64,000 bases of DNA from Desulfocucumis sp964643075. Lineage in GTDB: Bacteria > Bacillota > Desulfotomaculia > Desulfotomaculales > Desulfocucumaceae. The position numbers were made by a program, and so were the translations under genes. This document shows positions 24,775-35,300 of this stretch, piece after piece. The number at the start of each line of letters is the position of its first letter. Position 1 is the stretch's first letter. Location: assembly GCA_964643075.1 (NCBI GenBank), contig CAZXQO010000019.1:15637-79636 (forward strand), given 5' to 3'. The notes under the pieces are model-generated. The model saw only the letters and a program-made list of their open reading frames with translations. It was not told the origin of the DNA and did no database searches.

Positions 24775-26502
24775 TCACGCTATCTCCTCTACTGACAACT
24801 GGGAGGATACGATTTCACGGTATACCTCACAAGTACCCATGAGTTCTTTATGTTTGCCCATTCCGACAATCTGGCTTTCATCCAGAACGATGATCCGGTC
24901 GGCATCCATGACCGTACTCACTCGCTGGGCGACAATGATTACAGTGGAAGCGGTGGTCTCTTTTTTGAGCGCCATACGGAGCCGGGCATCGGTCTTAAAG
25001 TCGAGGGCCGAAAAACTGTCGTCCAAAATATATATTCCCGGCTTCCTGACTAGAGCACGGGCAATGGAAAGCCTTTGTTTCTGACCACCGGATAAATTGG
25101 TTCCGCCCTGGGAGATTTGCGCATTGTATCCATCTTTCATCGCAGTAATGAATTCGCTCGCCTGGGCTACCTCCGCAGCATGAGTGATCTCTTCATCGGT
25201 GGCATCAGTCTTACCGTAACGGATGTTTTCAGCAATGGTCCCGCTGAAAAGGATTGGCGTCTGCGGTACGAACCCTATTTTTGCCCGCAGATCCTGCTGG
25301 GTCATTTGCCGGACATCCACACCGTCAACCAGGACGCACCCGCTGTCAACATCGTAAAAGCGCGGGATCAGGTTAATCAAGGTGGATTTACCCGCGCCGG
25401 TACCGCCGATAATCGCCGTCACCTCGCCGGGATAGGCGGCAAAAGAAATATTGCGGATGGCAGGTAATTCAGCGCCGGGATAGCTAAAGGTGACGTCCTG
25501 GAATTCTACATAACCTTTCTGGTGATCGAATTTTCTATTATCTAACTGGTCAATGATCTCAGTTTCCATATCCAGCACTTCGTTGATTCGCAGGGCAGAG
25601 GCCTGGGCTCTGGGAACCATGACATACACAATCGTCACCATGATGATGGAGAACATGATCTGCATTGCGTACTGGAGAAAAGCCATCATGTCGCCCACTT
25701 GCATTTTGTCTTGACCGATACGCAGGCCGCCAAACCAGATGATCGCGATGGAGGTTAAATTCATGGTCAGCATCATGACGGGCTGCATAGACGCCATTAT
25801 TTTATTGACCTTGATCGAGGTTTCGGTCAGTTCGCGATTAGCTTCCTTAAACCGTTCATTTTCGCTCCTGAGTCTGTTAAAGGCCCGGATGACCCTGATG
25901 CCGGTCAGATTCTCACGCAGAACCAGGTTTACTTTGTCGAGCCTGGTCTGCATTAATTTGAACGAGGGCACGATTAAGCTGGCCAGGAGCCCTATGATCA
26001 TCAGCATCACCGGGAGCACCACAGCCAGGACTAAGGTAAGCTCCTTATCCTTTGCAAGCGCCATGATGATACCCCCGATGCACATGAGCGGAGCACTGAC
26101 CATGAAACGCAAACCCATGATCACCAGGGTCTGTACCTGCGTAATGTCGTTGGTGGTCCTGGTAATCAGGGAAGAAGTTCCGATCTTATCGAACTCATGC
26201 AGTGAATAGCTCTCCACCCGCGAAAAAACCTGGTCGCGGATGTCCCGGCCGTAGCCCATCCCGGTTATTGAAGACAGGTAACTTCCGATAATGGCGCACA
26301 TGCTGCTTCCAAGCACAACAAGCAGCATGTAGCTCCCGTATTTCCAGATGTAACCGTTATCGCCTTTCATCATGCCATTGTTGACCACATCCGCCATGAG
26401 CGTCGGGAGATACAGTTCTGCCAGAGACTGGACGAAAAGAAAACCTGCGATCCAGAATAAGCTCCCGGTGTATGGCCGCAAATACCGGAATAATCTAAAC
26501 AT
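24775..26502 (-). CDS. ABC exporter half-transporter, degenerate ATPase site
   Basis: The 575-residue protein has six membrane helices and one ATPase domain with Walker A GGTGAGKST, signature NLSGGQKQ and Walker B IYILDDSFSALD. Asp replaces the catalytic Glu after Walker B, and the H-loop His is Gln (VAQRVST). Such changes are typical of the degenerate site in heterodimeric bacterial exporters, whose partner (here 22821-24770) keeps the catalytic residues. Adaptor genes lie immediately upstream. Confidence 0.92.
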   Translation of the reverse strand: MFRLFRYLRPYTGSLFWIAGFLFVQSLAELYLPTLMADVVNNGMMKGDNGYIWKYGSYMLLVVLGSSMCAIIGSYLSSITGMGYGRDIRDQVFSRVESYSLHEFDKIGTSSLITRTTNDITQVQTLVIMGLRFMVSAPLMCIGGIIMALAKDKELTLVLAVVLPVMLMIIGLLASLIVPSFKLMQTRLDKVNLVLRENLTGIRVIRAFNRLRSENERFKEANRELTETSIKVNKIMASMQPVMMLTMNLTSIAIIWFGGLRIGQDKMQVGDMMAFLQYAMQIMFSIIMVTIVYVMVPRAQASALRINEVLDMETEIIDQLDNRKFDHQKGYVEFQDVTFSYPGAELPAIRNISFAAYPGEVTAIIGGTGAGKSTLINLIPRFYDVDSGCVLVDGVDVRQMTQQDLRAKIGFVPQTPILFSGTIAENIRYGKTDATDEEITHAAEVAQASEFITAMKDGYNAQISQGGTNLSGGQKQRLSIARALVRKPGIYILDDSFSALDFKTDARLRMALKKETTASTVIIVAQRVSTVMDADRIIVLDESQIVGMGKHKELMGTCEVYREIVSSQLSVEEIA

Positions 26503-26539
26503 AGCTCACTATCTCCGCTCGGTTGAATTGATTAGTCTA

Positions 26540-27685
26540 TTAATTGGCGTTTACCGGCATATTGTCGGTTAGAGAGTTGACGTTGGTAACGGCAGCCCGC
26601 TCCCCGGCCTTAAGTCCGTTTAAAATTAGTATTTCGGAATCGTTTTTCAGCCCGGTTTTCACCACGCGCTTTGTTGCAATATTATCTTTGATGACATAGA
26701 CATAGCTTTCCCCGTTGTTTTGTACTACCGCTGCCGATGGGACTACAACTCCTTTTATTTTTATGTCCATAGAGGCATGGGCGGATAACCCTGCCATCAG
26801 TCTGCCATTGTTGTTAATGGCGATTTCCGCGGGGAATACCTCACCTGTGTTGACAGCAATCGGCCCGATGCTGGAAATAGTCCCTTTGAATTTAGTGCCC
26901 GGGTAGCTGTCGATGGTAACGTTCATTTCCTGGCCGACTGCCAAAAGCGGTAATACGTCCTGGGCCACAGTGCATTTCATTTTCAGAATTGAGGTGTCTA
27001 CGATGGAAATCACCGGCGCGCCTGGCGAGATCACTTCGCCAACGTTGACACTCTGGCTGGTCAGGATACCGTTTATGGGACTTTTGATGGTGGCATTATT
27101 AATCTGGACCTCGATATTTTTGATATTGGCACTGGCTGTGTTGATCGCTGCCTGAGCCTGGTTCTGGGCGGGGCCGGAAGCATTTTCAAACTGGTTTTTG
27201 GCAGTATTCAGCTTGTCCGTCACATCATCCAGCTGGCTTTGGGGTACTGCGCCCGACTCAAAAAGGACCTTGGTCCGATCATAAAGTTTTTGTGCCGCAT
27301 CAAGGTTTATCTGTGCTAAAGAAACCTGGCTCCGGGCTGACTGCGCTGCTGCCTCAGCTGACTGCAAACCGGCTTCTGCCTGCAAAAGCTGGGCGCTTAA
27401 TGTTTTCGTATCTAGCTGCATAAGGGTATCCCCAGCCTTAACGGCGCTTCCGACGTGGAACCCCAATTTAGTTACCTGCCCCAGTATATTACTTGATATA
27501 TCAACTGTCTGTGCCGGCACCAGAACGCCGCTGAGTTCTAGCTTTGTCGCCAATTCCTGGTTACCGGCAACCGCTGTCGTTACCGCCACTGTCTTGTCCC
27601 CATTCCGGCCGGCACATCCGGAGACGGTGATGATTAGAAGCACTGCCGCCAAAATTGTCAGGAATATTTTAATTCGCTTTTGCAT
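26540..27685 (-). CDS. HlyD/RND-type efflux adaptor, lipoprotein
   Basis: The 381-residue protein has an N-terminal lipoprotein signal (hydrophobic segment then VSGCAG, lipidated Cys near residue 24). The biotinyl-lipoyl half-motifs follow (SSNILGQVTKLGFHVGSAVKAGD and KSPINGILTSQSVNVGEVISPG), with a long coiled-coil between them, then the beta-barrel domain. In a cell that is likely single-membraned, such adaptors cooperate with ABC exporters. It lies 37 bp upstream of the half-transporter pair. Confidence 0.88.
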   Translation of the reverse strand: MQKRIKIFLTILAAVLLIITVSGCAGRNGDKTVAVTTAVAGNQELATKLELSGVLVPAQTVDISSNILGQVTKLGFHVGSAVKAGDTLMQLDTKTLSAQLLQAEAGLQSAEAAAQSARSQVSLAQINLDAAQKLYDRTKVLFESGAVPQSQLDDVTDKLNTAKNQFENASGPAQNQAQAAINTASANIKNIEVQINNATIKSPINGILTSQSVNVGEVISPGAPVISIVDTSILKMKCTVAQDVLPLLAVGQEMNVTIDSYPGTKFKGTISSIGPIAVNTGEVFPAEIAINNNGRLMAGLSAHASMDIKIKGVVVPSAAVVQNNGESYVYVIKDNIATKRVVKTGLKNDSEILILNGLKAGERAAVTNVNSLTDNMPVNAN

Positions 27686-27706
27686 ACGGAAACCTCATTT
27701 CACTGG

Positions 27707-28405
27707 TTATTTGACATGGATTTTGACTGTTGCATTCATACCGGGCATGAGAGTCAAATTATTTATATCCGTGATAGATATCTTTACCGGTATCAACTGG
27801 GTAACTTTAGAGAAAGTTCCACTGGTATTCAGGGACGGAAACTGATTGAAGGCCGACTCCGTAACCTGACCAATGCTCGCAACATAACCAGTGAAGGATT
27901 TATGTGGGTAGGCGTCGATTTTGATATCGACTTTTTGACCCGGCTTGATATTCAAAATATCTGTTTCTTCAATATTTGCCTTGATGTAAATATGGGCAGT
28001 ATCCGCAATCGTTGCAATCTCCATACCGGGCGAAATAACCTCACCCTTGACGATATTTGACTGCACAACCTTGCCATCAATGGGAGATTTGATCTCCGCT
28101 TTGGAGATAAGGGAATCCGCTGTGCTCGCCAGCGTCCCGGGGTTCATTGCAGTACTGGTGACCAACATGCCGACGTCCTGTTTTCCCAGTACTTGTCCCG
28201 CTTTTACATAATCCCCTTCCTTGACGTCCCAATTGATCACTTTACCGGTGACCTCCGGTGTCAGCGTTACTGTGTCGGATGCTATTTGGGCGTTTTCGGT
28301 AGAGAAGAAGTTGATGCTCTCATAATAGTAGTAACCAACCCCTGCCCCTCCACCGGCAAGAATGAGCACTATCAGTATGAGCAGTACTTTCTTAAGTTTT
28401 TTCAT
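27707..28405 (-). CDS. HlyD-family membrane adaptor protein
   Basis: I place the start at ATG 28405 (MKKLKKVLLILIVL), which has AAGGTGG about eight bases upstream; an in-frame ATG lies six codons earlier. One N-terminal membrane helix is followed by a lipoyl-like half (TPEVTGKVINWDVKEGDYVK), a very short connector instead of a long coiled-coil, the second half (KSPIDGKVVQSNIVKGEVISPG) and a beta-barrel. Two different adaptors in one operon is unusual. Confidence 0.85.
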   Translation of the reverse strand: MKKLKKVLLILIVLILAGGGAGVGYYYYESINFFSTENAQIASDTVTLTPEVTGKVINWDVKEGDYVKAGQVLGKQDVGMLVTSTAMNPGTLASTADSLISKAEIKSPIDGKVVQSNIVKGEVISPGMEIATIADTAHIYIKANIEETDILNIKPGQKVDIKIDAYPHKSFTGYVASIGQVTESAFNQFPSLNTSGTFSKVTQLIPVKISITDINNLTLMPGMNATVKIHVK

Positions 28406-28461
28406 TCCATTGACCACCTTCAAAGATTTTTGAGTTTATATACCCTGGCCTGCTTTTCTTC

Positions 28462-28929
28462 CTACTTGACAATTTGCAGGATCTCATGGATTCTCTTCAG
28501 CATTTGCCCCAGTTCGTCCAGTTTCGTGTCGGGAAGCGCGCTGAGCCTTTCAGTCAGGGCAAGTTTTATCTCTGCCCGTAATCTCTCAACCGTGTTTCTG
28601 CCGGAATCAGTGATTTCCAGGCGCACGATGCGTCTATCATCTTTATCTGTTTTTTTAACCAGAAGACCATGGTCAATCAGCTTGTTAATCAGGGGCGTTA
28701 GCTGCTGTTTTGAGATCCGCATCTCACCGGCTAATTCCGACATCGGCAGTGAACCTTTCCGGTACAGGATTGATACCGCAAAGAATTGAAAAGAGCTTAA
28801 CCGGGAGCGTGTGATCTGGTCGAATGGCCGAAAAAATTTCTCGCGTATGTACGCCAAAAGTGTCAGGAAGTCGCCGGCCACATTTTCCAGGTTAACTATT
28901 TCAATCCCTCCCTTAGATTTGGTGTTCAT
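28462..28929 (-). CDS. MarR-family transcriptional regulator
   Basis: The 155-residue protein has the winged helix-turn-helix of MarR proteins: SSFQFFAVSILYRKGSLPMSE, MRISKQQLTPLINKLIDHGL and KKTDKDDRRIVRLEITDSG. It is the first gene of the operon that continues with two adaptors and two ABC half-transporters. It most likely represses the operon by binding the perfect palindrome 27-52 bases upstream of its ATG. No clear ribosome site precedes the ATG, so the start is less certain. Confidence 0.88.
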   Translation of the reverse strand: MNTKSKGGIEIVNLENVAGDFLTLLAYIREKFFRPFDQITRSRLSSFQFFAVSILYRKGSLPMSELAGEMRISKQQLTPLINKLIDHGLLVKKTDKDDRRIVRLEITDSGRNTVERLRAEIKLALTERLSALPDTKLDELGQMLKRIHEILQIVK

Positions 28930-28955
28930 TATGATTAATATATAATGAATAAAAG

Positions 28956-28981
28956 AAATAGTAAATAATTATTTACTATTT
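28956..28981 (-). promoter_or_regulatory. Candidate MarR operator palindrome
   Basis: A perfect 26-base palindrome with half-site AAATAGTAAATAA lies directly upstream of the marR-type gene. Length and AT-rich composition fit a MarR-dimer site covering the promoter. Confidence 0.6.
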
Positions 28982-28985
28982 TGGA

Positions 28986-29238
28986 TTAGTACTACAGCGT
29001 AGTATTGCTTATTTCGCTATGCCCGCTACGCCATGGGGACGGTTCCATCGCTTTCCCGATTAAGGTATGGGGACACACCTCTATTTAGGGCTAGACTTTG
29101 GGGTTGGAGGAATGTCCCCGATTCTACTTCGCTGCGCTTCGGAAGCATACGTTGGGGACATTCCCCGCAGGGGTGTGTCCCCGTACCTTATAACCGTCCC
29201 CATGGCTCCGCTAACTTTTAGTATACGCTGTAGTATTA
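28986..29238. repeat. MITE-like dispersed repeat, copy C (complete)
   Basis: The 253-bp element begins TTAGTACTACAGCGTA and ends with the near inverse TACGCTGTAGTATTA. Inside are further inverted pairs: CCATGGGGACGGTT against AACCGTCCCCATGG, GGTATGGGGACACACC against GGTGTGTCCCCGTACC, and GGAATGTCCCC against GGGGACATTCC. The whole element can fold into one long hairpin. No transposase is encoded, which fits a non-autonomous element. It lies between the efflux operon and the Tc toxin genes. Confidence 0.85.
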
Positions 29239-29399
29239 GGTAAACTTTTGAAAAAAAATCCTGCCAGGCAGGATCTAAATGGTTTGATGTTCAAATTATT
29301 GCAATAAGGAAGAAAAATGGATGTCAGCTTGTGATACTTTCGTAATGTTCAACGGCAATGGCGATATATAGTAAAACCCCTATTTTGGGAGGCTGAATT

Positions 29400-32300
29400 A
29401 TGGAAAGCCAAGAGCAACTGCGCAGCAGAAACTCTTCTATTGGAAAGAGCGATGCCCTACCCGGGAAATCGTCTCTGAAAGCAGGAAGCGAAACAGAGCA
29501 TCATCAAAGCGCGCCTCAAATAACTCTCCCCAAGGGCGGAGGCGCTTTAAAGGGGATTGATGAAAAATTCACTGTAAATGCCGCCAACGGCACCTGCAGC
29601 TTCAGCATCCCGCTGCCGCTGTCCAAGAGCCGGAGTGATTTTGCTCCTTCTCTCGCTCTCGGCTACAACTCGGGGTCCGGAAACAGCGCCTTTGGCCTTG
29701 GTTGGGGCATGGAGCTGCCGTCAATCCAGAGAAAAACAGATAAACAGTTGCCCCTTTATCAGGATGACAACCCCGAAAGTGATGTCTTCATGTTCGGCCC
29801 GGAAGACCTGGTGCCTGCCATGATCCAGGATCAGAGCGGCAATTGGGAATATGACGATATTACAACGCCTTCCGGTTTCAGTGTAAAACGCTACCAGCAC
29901 CGCATAGAGAGCAGTTTTGCCAGAATCGAGAGAATCCAAATCAAAGGAGAAAGCGGCTGTTTCTGGAAGGTAACCACCAGGGATAACACCGTCACGCTTT
30001 TTGGGAAATCTCCTCAGGCAAGAATTGCCGACCCTGCAGACGATACCCGCATATTTAAGTGGCTGCCGGAATTGAGTTACGACGGCAAGGGCAACTGTAT
30101 TGAGTACGAATACAAGCCCGAGGATCTGGTGAGCGTGCCGCTGGAGCTGCATGAAAAAAACAGGCGCCTGAACCCATTGCCTTTTACCAACAAATACTTA
30201 AAAAGAGTTCGATACGGGAATAAGAACCCATATTACGCCCCGCCGGCAAAACCCTATAATCCGGACGCACCGGCAAACCCGGAATATCTTTTCGAATTAG
30301 TCTGCGATTACTTCGACCATGACCAGGACCAACCCTTGCCGGGAGTGCAAAAAGCATGGGAATGCCGTTTTGACCCGTTTTCCGATTACCGGGCCGGATT
30401 TGAGATACGCACCTACAGGCTGTGCCGCCGAATCTTGTTTTATAACTTTTTCAAAGAGCTCAGTTCCGGGCCAGGCCCCGAACCCTATCTGGTCCACTCC
30501 CTCAACCTGAGCTATAAGCATTTTCAAAGCCCTGCATCCGATGAAGCTGCCATTTGTTATACGGAAGCGGATTTCATCACCTCCGTTCAGCAATTCAGCT
30601 ACCGGAAAAACAGCCTCGGCGCCTATGATCAGAAGGGGCTGCCGCCGGTAGAGTTCCAGTACCACGAGCTGGAATGGAATACGGAGATCAAGCAGATCGC
30701 GCCGGAATGCGTCGTCAACGCCCCGGCCGGGCTCAGCGGCAACTACCAGTGGGTGGACTTCTACAACGAAGGTATTTCCGGTATCCTCACCGAACAGGCC
30801 GGGGCCTGGTACTACAAATCCAACCTGGGAAACGGCAGTTTCTCCATCGCCAGACCGGTGGCCCCAAAGCCTTCCCTGAACGGAATTGCCGCCGGAGCCT
30901 TGCAAATTCAGGATCTGGAGGCCAGCGGCAAGAAATACATCGTGAGCCACGCCACAGCTCTGACGGGTTACTTTGAACAGACAGATGATGAAGCATGGCT
31001 GCCCTTCAGGCCCTTTGAAAAAGTGCCCAACATTGATCTCCGTGACCCAAACGTGAAATTTATTGACCTGAACGGGGACGGCATGCCCGACATGCTGGTG
31101 TCCGAAGAAGATGTGTTTATCTGGTATCCGTCCCAGGGCACCATCGGTTTTGATGCGCCGGAGCTTGCTATCAAGCCCCTTGATGAAGAGCAGGGCCCGC
31201 GGATTGTATTTGCGGATGGCACCCAATCGATTTTCCTGGCAGACATAAGTGGCGACGGCCTAACCGACATTGTGCGCATTCGCAATGGGGAATTATGCTA
31301 CTGGCCGAACCTGGGCTACGGTAAATTCGGCGCCAAGGTGAACATGAGCAATGCTCCTATTTTCGATACGCCCGACGCCTTCAATCCATCCTACCTGCAC
31401 CTGGCAGATATCAGCGGTACCGGTGCCACCGACATACTCTATCTGGGCCGGAACAGGTGTAGGGCCTGGAACAACCTAAGCGGCAATGCCTGGGGAGATG
31501 CCCGGGAGATAGAACCCTTCTTTCCCAGCGAATGGCCCAACCAGTTGTCTGTGGTCGACCTGCTGGGTAACGGAACCGCCTGCATCGTCTGGTCTTCGCC
31601 ATTGCCCGGTTACTCCGGCGCGCCCATGCGCTACATTGATCTGATGGGGGGCAAAAAGCCTTTCATCATGTGCGGCTACAAGAACAATCTGGGCAAGGAA
31701 ACCAGCATCCTCTATAAGAGCTCCAGCTATTACTACCTGAAAGATAAACAGGAAGGCTTGCCGTGGATCACCAGGCTGCCTTTCCCGGTACAGTGTGTCA
31801 GCCGGGTGGAGGTCAGAGAAACGGTTACCAATGCCTGCTTCGTCAACGAATACCGGTACCGTCACGGATATTACGACCACGCCGAGCGAGAGTTTCGCGG
31901 TTTCGGGATGGTTGAGCACACCGACACTGAAACCTTTGACAACTTTGTAAAAAACGCGGCTTCCAACATCGTAGACGTCGAGCCGTTGCACCAGCCCCCG
32001 GTGCTCACAAAGACCTGGTACCATACCGGCGCCTACGTACGTCACGACACCATACTGAAGCAATTTGAGCCTGAGTACTACCGGAACACCCATTTTGCTG
32101 AATACCGCCTGCCGGAACCAGAGATAGAGATCAAGACGACAAAGCCTTACAGCCTGTCCGCAGAGGAACTCCGGGAAGCATACAGGGCGTGCAAGTCCAT
32201 GGTGCTGAGGGAGGAAGTCTACGCCCGGGACGGCACGGGGCAAGCAAGTCAGCCCTATTACACGGCAGAGCACAACTGTTGGATCGGGCTGCTGCAGCCC

Positions 32301-35300
32301 AAACAGGAGAATAGGCACGCCGTGTTTCTGGTGCGCGAAAGCGAGTCCATAAACTACCACTACGAGCGGAACCCGGCGGAACCGAGAGTAGCCCATACGC
32401 TGCACCTGGAAATAGATGAGGTGGGGAATGTTAAAAAGTCTGCAGGCATTGTTTATCCGAGAGCACGGGTAAACGCCGGTCTGCCCCAGGAGGTAAAGGA
32501 TGAACAGGCCAGGCTGGGCATACTCCTGACCGAAAACGAGTTTACCAGTGATATCAAGACCGATGCTGCCTACCGCCTGCGGCTGACTGCCGAGACCAGC
32601 ACTTATGAATTGACGGGGAAACAGCCGGGAGGCCGGTTTTTCACCCTGGCAGAGGTAAGAGACGCAGTTGCCCGGGCTGCCACGTTTGTTCCGTCCGGCT
32701 CCGGGGTACAGAAGCGGCTCCTGAAACGGACCAGGATGCTGTATCTGAAAAACGACCTGAGCGGTCCATTGCTGCTGGGGAAAATCGAATCGCTGGGTCT
32801 TGTTTACGAAACCTACAAGTTGGCATTGACCACATCCATGCTCAACGACATTTACGACTCCAGGGTGAACGGCAACATGTTGACCGAGGGGGGGTACCGT
32901 TCCTCCGCAAGTCTTGAGTCCCTGAAGTTGTTCCCGCCGGCCGTTGCCGGCGAAGAATGGTGGGTACCCTCGGGCACTACCGGTTATTCTGATAATCCGG
33001 AACAGCATTTTTACCTGCCTGACCGTTATATTGACCCTTTCAACAAAACCACCAGGTTGACTCACGATCCCGATTACCATCTGTATATCATGGAAACCGA
33101 AGATGCGCTGGGCAACAGGACAAGCGTGGAAAGCTTTGATTTCCGGGTACTGGCGCCTGAGATGGTGAAAGACAGCAACGGCAACTACTCCGAGGTATGC
33201 TTCGATATTCTGGGGCTCGTGGTTGGCACGGCTCTCAAGGGCAAAGGCGATGAAGCCGATGATTTGAACGACTTCCGGGCAGACTTGACCCAGGCCGAGA
33301 TCGACGGTTTCTTCACCGACCCGGCAGCGCACGGGGCGGACTTGCTGCAGCATGCCACTAGCCGTTTCGTTTACGATTTTTCCAAATCCCCGACCGTGGC
33401 CGGCGTCATCCTGAGGGAAACCCATCACCAGGAAACGCTGCAGACAGGCGTGCCCTCAAAACTGCAGTACGGCTTCGAATATTCGGACGGACTCGGGCAT
33501 ATAGCCATGAAGAAAGCTCAGGCGGAACCGGGTGTGGCCAAACATCTGGACGCGGCCAACCACATGGTGGACGTGGATACGACTCCCAACCTGCGCTGGG
33601 TGGGGACGGGCCGTACCGTGCTCAACAACAAGGGCAAACCGGTCAAGCAGTATGAGCCATACTTCAGTGCCACGCACCGGTACGAAAACGCCAGAGAGCT
33701 GGTGGAGATCGGGGTCACGCCCGTAATGTACTACGACCCGGTGGGGCGACTGATCAGGACCGACTTTCCTAACGGCACATTCAGCAGGGTGGAATTCGAC
33801 GCCTGGCTGCAAAAGACTTACGATGCCAACGATACGGCGAAGGACAGCAGCTGGTACGAGGAGCGGAACAACGGCCCCCTGGCTGCAGATCCCGCCGAGC
33901 GTGATGCTGCGCTAAAAACTGCTCTTCACTTCGATACCCCGCTGGAGGAGCATCACGATTCAATGGGGCGGAGTGTGTATTCCCTCGCCCACAACCGCTT
34001 TACCGATATTGATACCGGAGATGTCGTCGAAGAACAACTCTCCACCTTTATCAAGCTTGATATCGAAGGCAACCAGCAATTCATAGATGACGCCCGGAAC
34101 AACCGGGTGATTGAATATAAGCATGACATGCTCGGCGGAGCCGCTTACCAGCACAGCATGGATGCCGGCGAATACCGGGTGCTCAACGATTGCCTGGGCA
34201 AGCCAATCTATCAATGGAACAGCAAGGATGCAATGCTGCATTTCAGGTACGACGCCCTGCGCCGCAATACGGAACTGGCAGTCACTGAAGCCGGCAGGCC
34301 GGCATTCACAGCCAAAAGGACTGTTTACGGTGAAAGCGCTCCCGCTTCCCAGTTGGGTAATTTGAGGGGACAGGCCTGGAAGCAGTACGACGGCGGAGGT
34401 GTCGTTTTTTATGACGGATACGACTTTAAGGGAAATCTCATGCTCAGCAGGCGTCAACTATGCGTGGATTATAAGCAAACAACTGACTGGACCGATATTG
34501 CCGTGGTGGCGCTGGAACCGGCTCAGTATGTGTCGGAGACGAGTTGCGACGCACTGAACAGGCCGGTGCTGATCAAAAACCCGGAAAAGAGCGTGATCAC
34601 GTATGTATATAATGAAGCGTCGCTGTTAAATGAGGTGCGGGTGAGCGTCAGGGGAAGGCCGGCAGAGCAATACGTTCAGAATATCGATTACAACGAGAAG
34701 GGACAGCGTACCGGCATCCTGTACGGCAACGGCGTGAGCACAAGTTACGAATACAATCCGCTGACGTTCAGGGTCAAACACATTCTCACAACCCGCGACA
34801 ACGGCGCCGGAACTTTACAGGACTTATGGTATACATACGACCCGTCGGGTAACATCACCCGGATCACCGATGATGCCCAGCAAACGATTTATTACGACGG
34901 AATGGTTGTCCGCCCGGACAGCGACTACACCTACGATGCCCTGTACCGGCTGGTCAGGGCGGCCGGCAGGGAGCATGAGGGGCAAAATCTGCCGGTCAGC
35001 CAGTACGACGCCAACCGCAGGTTTAATTCCCACCCCAACGACGGCAGCAAGATGCGCAGCTATGTGCAGTACTATACATACGACAAAGCGGGCAACATGC
35101 TGCAGATGATTCACCGGGCGGCAAATAACACTGCGGGCAACTGGACCAGGACCTTCACCTGTCAAGCTGACAACAACCGCCTCGACAGCACCCGGGTGGG
35201 GTCGGCACTGCCGGACCCATACCAGTTCGACTTGCATGGCAACATGATCTCCATGCCTCACTTAAGCGCCATGAACTGGAATTACGAGAACCACCTGCAG

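Noticed and set aside
31476..33428. Long 650-codon minus-strand frame inside the TcB-TcC gene
   Set aside because: It lies opposite highly conserved SpvB/TcB coding sequence, has no recognisable domain and no ribosome site; GC-rich coding DNA commonly leaves such shadows.
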